From positions 186,001-250,000 of the forward strand of contig AP025583.1 of the NCBI GenBank assembly GCA_022846095.1: a stretch of DNA of 64,000 nt, written 5' to 3'. Positions 53,203 to 61,419 of the stretch are shown in pieces. Made by a program: the position numbers and the translations under genes. Origin of the DNA: Oscillospiraceae bacterium. GTDB lineage: Bacteria; Bacillota; Clostridia; Oscillospirales; Oscillospiraceae. Under the pieces are notes generated by a model. That model had not been told where the DNA came from. It was given only the letters and a program-made list of their open reading frames with translations, and made no database searches. Within the stretch, counting starts at the first letter, position 1. The number at the start of each line of letters is the position of its first letter.

Positions 53203-53338
53203 AGGGATGCACCTCAAATCTATATTTCAAAAAGATACCGTTTCAAACTCGACCAGATATTATACCGTATTAAATCGGAAAACGCAACTTTTTTGCTCCG
53301 TTGATTTCATAAAATTTTGTGGTTTTTTACTGGGAAAG

Positions 53339-53367
53339 TTGACAGAAGCGCTGCGTTAGGGTACAAT
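53339..53367 (+). promoter_or_regulatory. Promoter of the tRNA-Arg locus
   Basis: TTGACA (53339-53344) and TACAAT (53362-53367), spacer 17. It lies 19 bases before the truncated tRNA copy, which is therefore transcribed first. Confidence 0.85.
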
Positions 53368-53386
53368 ATCGCTTGCGCAGCCACAT

Positions 53387-53416
53387 GCGCCTGTAGCTCA
53401 GCAGGATAGAGCGACC
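53387..53416 (+). pseudogene. Orphan 5' part of tRNA-Arg
   Basis: Thirty bases identical to the first 30 of the intact tRNA-Arg at 53548, including acceptor 5' strand and D-arm (GCGCCTGTAGCTCAGCAGGA). After GCGACC the sequence diverges completely, with no anticodon arm, T-arm or 3' acceptor. The two bases before it (AT) also match. It reads as a tRNA remnant. Confidence 0.9.
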
Positions 53417-53547
53417 ATGCACCCCGCGAAAGGCGGGCCTTTCACGGGGGCCCCGCGGCGGACTTGAATTTTGCCGCGCTGCGGCAAAAAACGGCGGTCG
53501 CCCCATTGTGTTTCACGTGCGCTCCATTGGGAGCCAACCCCTACTAT

Positions 53548-53624
53548 GCGCCTGTAGCTCAGCAGGATAGAGCGACCGCCTCCTAAGCGGTAGGTCGGAG
53601 GTTCGAATCCCCTCAGGCGTGCCA
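53548..53624 (+). tRNA. tRNA-Arg(CCT)
   Basis: A complete cloverleaf: acceptor GCGCCTG with CAGGCGT, D-arm AGCTCAGCAGGATAGAGC, anticodon arm ACCGC-CTCCTAA-GCGGT with anticodon CCT, T-arm GGAGGTTCGAATCCCC, and an encoded CCA at 53622-53624. It decodes AGG. A terminator follows at once. Confidence 0.96.
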
Positions 53625-53666
53625 AAAAGACATACCTCTCCCACAAGGGGAAGGTATGTCTTTTTA
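53624..53666 (+). terminator. Terminator of the tRNA-Arg gene
   Basis: AAAAAGACATACCT (53624-53637) pairs with AGGTATGTCTTTTT (53652-53665), extended by an inner CCC/GGG stem. Confidence 0.92.
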
Positions 53667-53742
53667 TTTGGCGCGGCGCGTGATATAATCCACTTGAAAC
53701 AGACGCCGGAGGCCCGGTTCAGGCAAGTGGGGGAGGAATCAC

Positions 53743-54282
53743 ATGTTTTACGCGTTGCCGTATGCGTCGCCCGTGGGGGAGCTGACGGTGGTCAGCGACG
53801 GGGAGCAAATTGTCGGATTGTGGATCGAGGGACAGAAGTATTTTCGCGCCACCCTGAGGGAGCCGCCCGCGGAGGGCGCGGATCTTCCCGTGCTGCGCGC
53901 TGCCCGGCGGTGGCTGGACGGGTACTTCGCGGGGGAGCGGCCCGACGCCTCCGCGCTGCCCCTGGCGCCCGCGGGCAGCGGGTTTCGGCAGCGGGTCTGG
54001 AGCATGCTGCGGGAGATCCCCTACGGCGAGGTGACCACCTACGGCGCGATTGCCAAAAGGCTGGCAGCGGAGCTGGGCCGGCCCACGATGTCGGCGCAGG
54101 CGGTGGGCGGCGCGGTGGGGCACAACCCCATCTCCATCCTGATCCCGTGCCACCGGGTGGTGGGCTCGGACGGCTCCCTGACCGGCTACGCCGGCGGGGT
54201 GGACAAAAAAGTCAGGCTCCTGGAGCTGGAGGGCGTGGATCTGTCCGGGCTGTCGGTGCCAAAGCGGGGGACGGCCCTTTAA
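53743..54282 (+). CDS. ogt: Methylated-DNA-protein cysteine methyltransferase
   Basis: A 179-residue DNA repair protein. The acceptor motif IPCHRVVGSDGSLTGYAGG (Cys about 145) and the HTH segment YGEVTTYGAIAKRLA are both present, with the N-terminal ribonuclease-like domain of Ogt (SPVGELTVVSDGEQIVGLW). It removes alkyl groups from O6-alkylguanine. GGGGGAGGAATC precedes the ATG. It is a single-gene unit. Confidence 0.95.
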   Translation: MFYALPYASPVGELTVVSDGEQIVGLWIEGQKYFRATLREPPAEGADLPVLRAARRWLDGYFAGERPDASALPLAPAGSGFRQRVWSMLREIPYGEVTTYGAIAKRLAAELGRPTMSAQAVGGAVGHNPISILIPCHRVVGSDGSLTGYAGGVDKKVRLLELEGVDLSGLSVPKRGTAL

Positions 54283-54340
54283 AATGCGGCGCCGCCCGCG
54301 GAATAGCCGGGAAAAAGGGGAGGCCGGCCGCTATTTGCGG

Positions 54341-54369
54341 TTGGCTTCCTCTTTCTTGTGTGGTATAAT
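54341..54369 (+). promoter_or_regulatory. Promoter of the membrane GGDEF-EAL gene
   Basis: TTGGCT (54341-54346) and TATAAT (54364-54369), spacer 17. Confidence 0.7.
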
Positions 54370-54375
54370 TTCAAT

Positions 54376-54402
54376 AAAAACAGCGCTCCGGGCTGTTTTT
54401 TT
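54376..54402 (+). terminator. Terminator hairpin immediately after the promoter
   Basis: AAAAACAGC (54376-54384) and GCTGTTTTT (54392-54400) then TT. It would end ogt transcripts, but it also lies at the very 5' end of transcripts from the TATAAT promoter. Confidence 0.7.
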
Positions 54403-54447
54403 GTATCTTTCAAAGACGCCGCCGGCACCGACAGGGAGTGTTAGAAT

Positions 54448-56394
54448 ATGGTCTGGAACATCTCGTCAGAGTGTGTTTCCGCCGTCATGCTGTGTATCAT
54501 CTGGGTGTACTCCAGGAAGGGGAGCCCCCTCCCCACCCTGAAAAACCGGCTGTTCCAGGCCTGCTTCCTGGTCACCTTCTGCGCCATGACCTCCAATATC
54601 CTCTCCACCCAGATGCTCTACCACTATCAGGCGCTGCCCCGGGCGCTGACCTGGCTGGTGACCACGGTTTACTTCGTCACCACGCCCCTCATGGGGCTGG
54701 TGTACTACTGCTACGCGGCGTCGGTGCTCTACGAGCACCGTGAAAACGTGGGGCGGCTCATGGCCTGGAGCGCCGTGCCCGCCGCCGCCTACCTGCTGCT
54801 GGTGCTCTCCAACCCCTTCACCAAGGCGGTTTTTGACGTGGTGCCCGGCACCGGCTACGTCCGCGGCCCCCTGATCATCGTCACCTACCTGGTGTTCTAC
54901 CTCTACTGCGCGGCCTGCCTGGTGCTGACCCTGCTCCGGGGCGGGCAGACCGACCCCGCCGTCCGGCGCATCCTGGCCATCTTCCCCATGGTGGCGGTGG
55001 GGGTCATCGTGGTGCAGCAGCTCTTCCCGGCCTACATCCTCTCGGGCTCGGCCGCCACCTGCGCGCTGCTGCTGCTCTACCTCTACTTACAGAACAAGCA
55101 GATCTCCATCGACTACCTGACCGGCCTGCCCAACCGGCAGGAGTTTTTAAAGCTGCTGGATCTCAGGCTCCAGAAGCGGCGGGACGAGCCCTTTGCGGTG
55201 ATGGTGCTCTCCCTCAAGAACTTCAAGTCGGTGAACAACAACTTCGGCCAGCAGAGCGGGGACCTGTTTTTGCAGGAGATCGTAAAATATCTGCGGGAGG
55301 CGGTGGCGCCCTGCCCGCTCTACCGGTACAGCGGGGACCAGTTCGCGGTGCTGCTGGAGCGCGGGGACGGGGAGCGGACCCGCCGCCTGGTGCTGTCGGT
55401 GCTGGAGCGGATGGCCCGGCCCTGGAGCGCGGGCGGGTACAGCTGTGTGATCCCCGGGGTGGTGGGCGTGGTGACCTACCCCGAGAGCGCCGCCCGCCGG
55501 GAGGATCTGATCAGCAGCATCGAGTACGCCGTGGCACGGGCCAAGCAGGACCGCACCAGGAACTACAGCTACTGCACGCCGGAGATGCTGGGTGCCCTGC
55601 GCCGCCGCAACGAGATTGCGGAGATCCTCAAGCAGTCGCTGGAGACGGGGCGCTTCCAGGTCTACTACCAGCCCATCCTGTCGGTGGAGACGGGGCGCTT
55701 CACCCTGGCGGAGTCCCTGCTGCGCATGAACGACACCCCCCTGGGGCCCCTGTACCCCAACGAGTTTATCCCCATCGCGGAGGAGACCGGCCTCATTGTG
55801 GAGATCACCTACCTGGTGCTGGAGCGGGTGTGCGCCTTCCTGCGGCGGATGATGGACGAGGGGCGGGAGCTGGATGGGATCAGCGTGAATTTCTCCGCCA
55901 TCCAGTTCGCCCAGCCCGACGTGCGCCAGCGCATCGAGGCCATCGTGCAGGCCCACGGGGTGCCCTACTCCAAGCTCAAAATCGAGATCACCGAGAGCGT
56001 GGTGGCGGAGAACTACGACCAGCTCAACAGCTTTATCGAGGACATGCACGAGCGGGGGATCCGCTTCGGACTGGACGACTTCGGCACCGGCTACTCCAAC
56101 GTGTCCAGCGTGTTCAGCCTGGCGCTGGACACCATCAAGGTGGACAAGAGCCTGGTGGACGTATCCATGACCGACCGCAAGTACGCCATGGCGGTGCGAC
56201 AGTTTGTGCGGGTGTTCAAGGAGTTCGGCATGAGCGTGCTGGCCGAGGGCGTGGAGACCGGGGCCCAGCGGGATTTCGTCGTCGACTGCGGCTGTGACAT
56301 GATCCAGGGCTTCCTGTACGCCCGGCCCATGCCGGAGGAGCAGGCGGAGGCATATCTGGGCCGTTGTGCGGACGGCTGCGGCGGACACGAATAA
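54448..56394 (+). CDS. Membrane GGDEF-EAL protein
   Basis: A 648-residue protein. Residues 1-220 hold about seven membrane segments (MLCIIWVY; LFQACFLVTFCAMT; LTWLVTTVYFVTT; LIIVTYLVFYLYCAACLVL; TCALLLLYLYL), a probable sensor. The GGDEF-type domain (about 225-385) has SGDQF at 295-299, so it is likely inactive as a cyclase. The EAL-type domain (about 400-640) has ESL at 422-424, NFSAIQF, EITES, DDFGTGYSN, KVDKSLV and AEGVE, so phosphodiesterase residues are mostly kept. Probable role: membrane-signalled c-di-GMP hydrolysis. A GGGAG site lies 10 bases before the ATG. Confidence 0.92.
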   Translation: MVWNISSECVSAVMLCIIWVYSRKGSPLPTLKNRLFQACFLVTFCAMTSNILSTQMLYHYQALPRALTWLVTTVYFVTTPLMGLVYYCYAASVLYEHRENVGRLMAWSAVPAAAYLLLVLSNPFTKAVFDVVPGTGYVRGPLIIVTYLVFYLYCAACLVLTLLRGGQTDPAVRRILAIFPMVAVGVIVVQQLFPAYILSGSAATCALLLLYLYLQNKQISIDYLTGLPNRQEFLKLLDLRLQKRRDEPFAVMVLSLKNFKSVNNNFGQQSGDLFLQEIVKYLREAVAPCPLYRYSGDQFAVLLERGDGERTRRLVLSVLERMARPWSAGGYSCVIPGVVGVVTYPESAARREDLISSIEYAVARAKQDRTRNYSYCTPEMLGALRRRNEIAEILKQSLETGRFQVYYQPILSVETGRFTLAESLLRMNDTPLGPLYPNEFIPIAEETGLIVEITYLVLERVCAFLRRMMDEGRELDGISVNFSAIQFAQPDVRQRIEAIVQAHGVPYSKLKIEITESVVAENYDQLNSFIEDMHERGIRFGLDDFGTGYSNVSSVFSLALDTIKVDKSLVDVSMTDRKYAMAVRQFVRVFKEFGMSVLAEGVETGAQRDFVVDCGCDMIQGFLYARPMPEEQAEAYLGRCADGCGGHE

Positions 56395-56404
56395 AATAAC
56401 AAGA

Positions 56405-56442
56405 AACGCGCGGCGCTGAGCGATTGCTCAGCGCCGCGCGTT
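56405..56442. terminator. Bidirectional terminator, 17-bp stem
   Basis: AACGCGCGGCGCTGAGC, GATT and the exact inverse (56426-56442). It separates the convergent GGDEF-EAL and methyltransferase genes. Confidence 0.92.
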
Positions 56443-56445
56443 ACG

Positions 56446-57099
56446 TTATTCTTTGCCGCCCGAGATGCACAGGCTGAAGAAGCCCGCCTCCACCTTCGCG
56501 CCGCTGAGCCTGGAGCCGGCCAGCAATTCGGCGATTTCAGGCGGAGTGTAGGCCGCGGCCAGGGAGCTGCGGTAGCCCGGGCGCAGGGCGGCGGGCTTCG
56601 TGGTGGCGCAGATAAACCATTTTTTCCACGCCGCCACGTCCCGCCGCAGATCGGTGATGCAGTAGCGCCCGCCGGGGCGCAGAACCCGGTAAATCTCGTC
56701 CAGTACCCGCCGCGGCTGCTCCCACTCGTGCAGGGAGCCGTTGGAGACCACGCAGTCGAAGCTGCCGTCGGGGAAGGGCATCTCCATGGCGTTCCCCCGG
56801 ACGTAGCGGGCCGGGATGCCGTATTCCGCCGCGTTTTTCTCCGCCACGGCGATCATGGCGGGGCTGATTTCACATCCGGTCAGGGTGGAGATCCCCAGGG
56901 CCTTGGCCACCTCCAGCCCCACGTACCCCGGTCCGGGGCCTACCTCCAGCAGCTCCCCCGGCTTCAGGCCGCAGGCCAGCATGTCCGACACGCCGTTCCA
57001 ACCCTTGTCCCGCATATCCCGGGCAAACCCGTCGAACATCTCCACGGTAATCTCGTCCTGAATGCCTACATTGGTCTCCACAACTCTGGCCTTCATCAT
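56446..57099 (-). CDS. Class I SAM-dependent methyltransferase
   Basis: A 217-residue protein. SAM motif I is LLEVGPGPGYVGLEVAKALG (about residues 50-69), with post-I GCEISPAMIAVAEK and motif IV FDCVVSNGSLHEW, the UbiE/small-molecule methyltransferase pattern. AGGAGG lies eight bases before the ATG at 57099. The start overlaps the padR stop by four bases, so its expression follows PadR. A role in modifying a phenolic, quinone or xenobiotic compound is possible, but the substrate is unknown. Confidence 0.9.
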   Translation of the reverse strand: MMKARVVETNVGIQDEITVEMFDGFARDMRDKGWNGVSDMLACGLKPGELLEVGPGPGYVGLEVAKALGISTLTGCEISPAMIAVAEKNAAEYGIPARYVRGNAMEMPFPDGSFDCVVSNGSLHEWEQPRRVLDEIYRVLRPGGRYCITDLRRDVAAWKKWFICATTKPAALRPGYRSSLAAAYTPPEIAELLAGSRLSGAKVEAGFFSLCISGGKE

Positions 57100-57638
57100 T
57101 TCCGCGCGCCTCCTTTTAATCTCTGTCCGGCCAGCTCGGCCCAGTCCAGCTCCGCCTGCATATGCAGCGTGTGGTGGTCGAAAATCAGCTCCGCCGCCGG
57201 GCGCAGCTCTTCGGGGACATGGGGCAGGGTCTCCGTCCGGTGGGCGCGGATGTGCGCTAGCGACTCGCGCAGATTGGCCGCGTGGCAGGCCAGGGCGGTG
57301 GAGAAGTCCCCCTCGTCCACGTAGTCGGAGAAGAAAAGAGCCCCGTCTACGGCAAAGGTGGGCCGGTACTCCAGCTCCAGCGTCCGGCCCAACAGGCAGA
57401 GGAAGCGCTCCTGTCCCTCCGGGGTAATCCGGTAGACGCGCTTCTCCGGGCGCAGGCCCTCCCTCAGCTCCTGGGCGGTGATCAGCCCTTCGGCCTCCAT
57501 TTTCTCCAGGTGGTAGTAGATGGTGGGCAGCTTGATAGAGGTGAAATCCGCCATCTGCTCCGAGATCAGCTTTTTGATTTGATACCCGTGCTGTGGACCG
57601 TACCGCAGCAGGAAACCCAAAATATACAGGGGGATCAT
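57096..57638 (-). CDS. PadR-family repressor
   Basis: A 180-residue protein. The winged helix of PadR is plain: IPLYILGFLLRYGPQHGYQI and the LPTIYYHLEKMEAEGLIT recognition and wing region. The C-terminal helices are those of the Vir-like subgroup. The start is taken at 57638 (GAGGAG eight bases upstream); the ATG at 57644 would overlap the ribosome site. It is co-transcribed with a methyltransferase. Its promoter carries a 16-bp perfect inverted repeat, the likely operator. Confidence 0.93.
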   Translation of the reverse strand: MIPLYILGFLLRYGPQHGYQIKKLISEQMADFTSIKLPTIYYHLEKMEAEGLITAQELREGLRPEKRVYRITPEGQERFLCLLGRTLELEYRPTFAVDGALFFSDYVDEGDFSTALACHAANLRESLAHIRAHRTETLPHVPEELRPAAELIFDHHTLHMQAELDWAELAGQRLKGGARK

Positions 57639-57660
57639 ACACATCGCTCCTCACAAAAAA

Positions 57661-57706
57661 TACTCAGCGCTGACTAAAGTATAGTCAGCGCTGAGTATTT
57701 TGTCAA
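57661..57706 (-). promoter_or_regulatory. padR promoter overlapped by a perfect operator palindrome
   Basis: TTGACA (57701-57706) and TATACT (57678-57683) with spacer 17. TACTCAGCGCTGACTA (57661-57676) and its inverse (57682-57697) flank a five-base centre, so the palindrome covers the spacer, the -10 box and the transcription start. It should give tight autorepression. Confidence 0.88.
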
Positions 57707-57718
57707 GGGCCTTTTTCG

Positions 57719-59506
57719 CTATTCCTCCTGCATCAGCCGCCACAGGGTGGTGCGGCTGATGCCCAGCCGCCGGGCGGCGGCGCTGCGGTTGCCCCCCAGC
57801 TCCTCCAGCACGCGGCGGATCACGTCCCGGCTGATCTCGTCCAGGGTGCGGTTGAGATCCAGCGGGGCGGACGAATCCTCCGCCATGGGGGCCAGGGAGG
57901 TGGTGGTGCGCTCCTTTTTCAGCGCCCGCTGCACGTCGGCGGTGGTGATGGTCTGGCCCTGGGCCGTCACCGACAGCTCGCTGATCACCCGCTTGAGCTG
58001 TGTGTAGTTGTGGGGCCAGGCGAATTCCCGCAGCTGGCGCAGGGCCTCGGGCTCCACCCCCAGGATCTGCCGGGCCAGGTTCACGTTGAGCTGGCTGAGG
58101 TAGAGGTTCACCAGGGGCGGGATGCGCTCCGGCCGGTCCCGCAGGGGGGGCAGGTGGAGGGAGAGGCAGCACAGGGGGTCGGCGAAGGCCGCCCCCGCGT
58201 CGGTGATGAACTCGTCCTTCTGGCACACGCAGGAAAAGAGCACCCGGTTGCGGCGGCACACGTCCATGTCCTGGAGGGCGGAGAGCAGCTGGGCGCGCCG
58301 GGCGGGGGGGAGCATGTCCACGTTCTGGAAGTAGAGGGTGTTCTCCGCGTCGGAGAGGGGGGAGTCGTGGTGGTTGAGCAGGAAGGCCCAGCTCTTGTCG
58401 TCCGGCAGGGCGCAGTCCACCGTCACCAGGGTGTGGTCCTTCAGCGGGCTGGCGGCGTAGAGCACGTTGACCACCTGCTCCTTGCCGGTGCCGTCCTCGC
58501 CGGAGATCATGATGGGCAGGGGGCTCTGGTTCAGGCGGTCCAGGGTGTCCTGCAGCTCACTGATGGCGCCCGAGACGCTGTACAGGCTGCCGTAGAAGCG
58601 CTCCTCGCTCTCCCGCCGGGAGGAGAAGCGGATGCCGCAGTGGTTGGAGGACAGGGGGGCCTTGCTGGCCGAGATGTAGAAGGCCACGTACTCCTGCCCC
58701 GCCGCGCTCAGCCGCCGGGCGGCCAGGGAGTAGAGCATCCCCCCCATGCTGCGCAGGGCGTGCCAGCGGCCCTCCTCCCCCACCTCGGGGATCTCGTGGC
58801 GCAGGAGCACCAGCAGCTTCTGGTCCAGCTCGTCCATGGAGGAGAAGAAGAGCTCCCCCTGGCGGTCGAAGACCACGGTCTGGTTGGCCTGGCCCCGGAT
58901 GATGTTGCGCAGGAAGTGGTTCTCCTCCCGCAACTGGGCGTAGCTCTCGTAGAGCTTCACCGCCCGGTCGAAGGCCTCCCGCACGCTGCCGATGCCGGAG
59001 GTGATGAGGAAGGCGTTGAGCCCCAGGCGCTTGGCCGTGATGTTGGCGATCATGTCGCACAGCACCACCTGGTACCCCTCGTGCTGCATGCGCCGCAGGG
59101 TGAACTCCACCTCGTCGGCGGCCTGGATGGTGAAAATGTCCACCTTGTAGTCCATCAAATCGCACAGCAGGCTGGCGCTGTGGGTGATGTTGTCGAAGCC
59201 CACGATGCCCACCTTGCCCTCGAAGGGCTCGCTGAGCTTGAGGGCGCAGAGGATGTCGTAGAGGGATATGTCGATCTCCACCACCGGCAGGGGCACGTAC
59301 TTCTGGATCATCCGGGCCGTGCCGCCCCGGGAGATAATGAGGTCGTAATTCTCGTGGAAGCTGCGCTGGGCGATCTCCACCCCCTTTTGCAGATCGCCCA
59401 CGTAGGTGGTCAGGCGCACGCCGGGGTACTCGGGGGCCAGGCGCTCCATCAGGCCCTTCATGCCCTCGTAGGGGGCGATGCCCAGAATTCGGATGGGCTC
59501 CGGCAT
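57719..59506 (-). CDS. PrpR-type regulator with degenerate AAA+ domain
   Basis: A 595-residue protein. Residues 1-195 are the PrpR_N sensor domain (IRILGIAPYEGMKGLMERLA, IISRGGTARMIQ, ITSGIGSVREAF). A linker follows. Residues 315-500 resemble the sigma-54 activator AAA+ domain, with a Walker A-like SGEDGTGKEQV and the R-finger region LPPLRDRPERIPPLV, but no GAFTGA loop. The C-terminus is a Fis-type HTH (GNRSAAARRLGISRTTLWRLM). Without GAFTGA it cannot act on sigma-54 in the classical way, so it probably works at sigma-A promoters. It is divergent from a TRAP/hydrolase operon and has a candidate operator over its own start site. Confidence 0.9.
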   Translation of the reverse strand: MPEPIRILGIAPYEGMKGLMERLAPEYPGVRLTTYVGDLQKGVEIAQRSFHENYDLIISRGGTARMIQKYVPLPVVEIDISLYDILCALKLSEPFEGKVGIVGFDNITHSASLLCDLMDYKVDIFTIQAADEVEFTLRRMQHEGYQVVLCDMIANITAKRLGLNAFLITSGIGSVREAFDRAVKLYESYAQLREENHFLRNIIRGQANQTVVFDRQGELFFSSMDELDQKLLVLLRHEIPEVGEEGRWHALRSMGGMLYSLAARRLSAAGQEYVAFYISASKAPLSSNHCGIRFSSRRESEERFYGSLYSVSGAISELQDTLDRLNQSPLPIMISGEDGTGKEQVVNVLYAASPLKDHTLVTVDCALPDDKSWAFLLNHHDSPLSDAENTLYFQNVDMLPPARRAQLLSALQDMDVCRRNRVLFSCVCQKDEFITDAGAAFADPLCCLSLHLPPLRDRPERIPPLVNLYLSQLNVNLARQILGVEPEALRQLREFAWPHNYTQLKRVISELSVTAQGQTITTADVQRALKKERTTTSLAPMAEDSSAPLDLNRTLDEISRDVIRRVLEELGGNRSAAARRLGISRTTLWRLMQEE

Positions 59507-59521
59507 AAAAATCCCTCCAAC

Positions 59522-59536
59522 GTTTCAATTATAAAC
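59522..59536. promoter_or_regulatory. 15-bp operator-like site a
   Basis: GTTTCAATTATAAAC, just downstream of the regulator's -10 box and over its expected transcription start, suggesting autorepression. Confidence 0.7.
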
Positions 59537-59538
59537 GC

Positions 59539-59567
59539 ATTATAGCAAGTTGCACAGAAATGTACAA
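59539..59567 (-). promoter_or_regulatory. Promoter of the PrpR-type regulator
   Basis: Minus-strand TTGTAC (59562-59567) and TATAAT (59539-59544), spacer 17. Confidence 0.75.
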
Positions 59568-59583
59568 GGGTAATTTTACGTTC

Positions 59584-59598
59584 ATTTCATATTTAAAC
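59584..59598. promoter_or_regulatory. 15-bp operator-like site b
   Basis: ATTTCATATTTAAAC, ending 20 bases before the -35 box of the TRAP operon, an activator-type position. Confidence 0.7.
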
Positions 59599-59618
59599 AA
59601 AAAACCGGGTAGAATCAT

Positions 59619-59647
59619 TTGCTTTAGCGGGCTGAATTCTGTAGAAT
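59619..59647 (+). promoter_or_regulatory. Promoter of the TRAP-hydrolase operon
   Basis: TTGCTT (59619-59624) and TAGAAT (59642-59647), spacer 17, within the block AATTCTGTAGAATA that recurs at 63892. Confidence 0.7.
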
Positions 59648-59749
59648 ATAGTCGAATTAAGACGAATGAGGAAACATAGGGCACCAAAGCGGCAAAAGTA
59701 TCTTTTGAGATGTACAAAAATGAAACAATACAAAAGAGGAGGAACTACA

Positions 59750-60835
59750 ATGAAAAAGCACGGAAAGCGCATCCTGACGGCGGTTCTGGCCCTGGCGCTG
59801 GGGCTGTCCCTGGCGGCCTGCGGGGAGGGCGGCGGCAATGCGTCCCAGCCCTCCGCGGCCCCCGCAACCGGCGGGAGCGGCGCGGCGACGCCGGCCCCGG
59901 CCGAGGGGCAGACCTACACCATCAAGCTGTGCCACGAGCAGGTGGACGGGGACCCCATTGACGACGGCTGCGACAAGTGGGCGGAGCTGGTGGCGGAAAA
60001 GACGGGCGGCGCCGTGACCATCGAGGTCTACCCCAACAGTCAGCTGGGCGCCAAGGCGGACCTGATCGAGATGGCCCTCATGGGTCAAAACGTCTGCACC
60101 ATCGCGGACGGCTCCTACCTGATGGACTACGTGCCCGACTTCGGCGTGGTCATGGGGCCCTTCCTGTTCACCGACTGGGATTCCATGTACAAGATTACCG
60201 CCAGCGACTGGTGGGCCGACCAGGTCGCCGCGCTGGAGGGCGAGGGGCTGGAGATCATCTCCACGAACTGGATTTACGGCGAGCGCCAGCTCATGACCAA
60301 GACCCCCGTCACCTCCCTGGCCGACCTGAAGGGGCTGAAGATCCGCGTGCCCAACAACGACATCTCCGTGTCCATGTTCAACCTTCTGGGCGCCGCGTCC
60401 ACGCCGCTGGCCCTCAACGAGGTCTACACCGCCCTGAGCCAGGGCGTGGTGGACGGCGTGGAGAACCCCCTGACCACGCTGTACAACAACAACTTCCAGG
60501 AGGTCTGCAAGAACGTCACCATGACCAACCACCAGATGACCTTCTCCAACTTTATCGTGGGTAAGGACTTCTGGGACACCATCCCCGAGGAATACCGGCA
60601 GACCGTTCTCGACTGCGGCGCCGAGGCGGCCCAGTACAACAACGGCCTGTACCAGGAGCAGTCCCAGGAGATGCAAAAGCAGCTTGAGGCCGCCGGCTGC
60701 ACCATCAGCACCCTGGACGAGGCCGTTCAGGCCGAGTTCAAGGCCGCCTGCGAGCAACTCTACCAGGACTATGAGGCGCAGGGCACCTGGTCCGCCGGCC
60801 TCTACGACCAGATTCAGGCGATTATCAACGGCTGA
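59750..60835 (+). CDS. dctP: TRAP transporter solute-binding lipoprotein (DctP)
   Basis: A 361-residue protein. Signal with lipobox LSLAAC (Cys about 24), then a Ser/Pro/Ala-rich linker, then the DctP fold from about residue 52: YTIKLCHEQVDGDPIDDGCDKWAELVAE, VYPNSQLGAKADLIEMALMG, LKGLKIRVPNND with the ligand-binding Arg, and GVVDGVENPLTTLY. It captures an organic acid outside the membrane for the DctQM permease. GAGGAGG precedes the ATG at 59750. The ligand is unknown. Confidence 0.95.
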   Translation: MKKHGKRILTAVLALALGLSLAACGEGGGNASQPSAAPATGGSGAATPAPAEGQTYTIKLCHEQVDGDPIDDGCDKWAELVAEKTGGAVTIEVYPNSQLGAKADLIEMALMGQNVCTIADGSYLMDYVPDFGVVMGPFLFTDWDSMYKITASDWWADQVAALEGEGLEIISTNWIYGERQLMTKTPVTSLADLKGLKIRVPNNDISVSMFNLLGAASTPLALNEVYTALSQGVVDGVENPLTTLYNNNFQEVCKNVTMTNHQMTFSNFIVGKDFWDTIPEEYRQTVLDCGAEAAQYNNGLYQEQSQEMQKQLEAAGCTISTLDEAVQAEFKAACEQLYQDYEAQGTWSAGLYDQIQAIING

Positions 60836-60918
60836 CAGCGGCCCGGATATACCGCGGCGGGAGGGACCGCCTCCCGCCGCGGTGGCGTTTACAGCGTTAA
60901 CAGTGAGGAGTTGCGGCC

Positions 60919-61419
60919 ATGAAAAAAGTTTGGAAGACCCTGGCCAACTTGGATACCCTGATTGCCGGGGTGACCCTGTGCGGGATCGTGTTCATGACGG
61001 TGGCCGGCGTCATCATGCGCAAGGCGGTGGGCAAGCCCTTCGCCTGGCTGGAGGAGATGCAGCTGTTCTTCTTCGTCTGGTCCGTGTTTTTCGGGGGCAG
61101 CGTCGCCTTCCGCCACGGCGGCCAGATCAGCATCGATCTGATTGCCAACCGCCTGAGGCCGGGCGCGCGGCGGGTCCTGGATATACTCGATTACGCCGTG
61201 ACCATGGCGGTGCTGGCCTACCTGGCCGTGGGCGGCTTCCAGCTGGTGGAGTCGGTGACCAGAAAGGTGACCCCCTACTTTAAGATCTCCTATACCTTTA
61301 TCGACATCGCGGCGCCCGTCGGGCTGATCCTGATGATGGCGCAGTACACCTGGCTCATCATCCGGGAGCTGCGCGGAGCGAAGGAGCCGCAAACCGCAGA
61401 GGAAAGGGGGGAGGCGTAA
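60919..61419 (+). CDS. dctQ: TRAP transporter small membrane subunit (DctQ)
   Basis: A 166-residue protein with four membrane segments, including IAGVTLCGIVFMTVAGVIM and the family block FAWLEEMQLFFFVWSVFFGG, then HGGQISIDLI. It forms the permease with DctM. It lies 83 bases after dctP and its TAA stop shares a base with the next start. Confidence 0.95.
   Translation: MKKVWKTLANLDTLIAGVTLCGIVFMTVAGVIMRKAVGKPFAWLEEMQLFFFVWSVFFGGSVAFRHGGQISIDLIANRLRPGARRVLDILDYAVTMAVLAYLAVGGFQLVESVTRKVTPYFKISYTFIDIAAPVGLILMMAQYTWLIIRELRGAKEPQTAEERGEA

Noticed and set aside
53387-53547. Present-day integrated element between the tRNA fragment and the tRNA
   Set aside because: Only about 130 bases separate the copies and no integrase or transposase gene is present; at most it is a scar.
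59606-59625. Sigma-54 promoter before the TRAP operon
   Set aside because: The GG and GC doublets are 11 bases apart instead of 10, the regulator lacks GAFTGA, and good sigma-A boxes are present.
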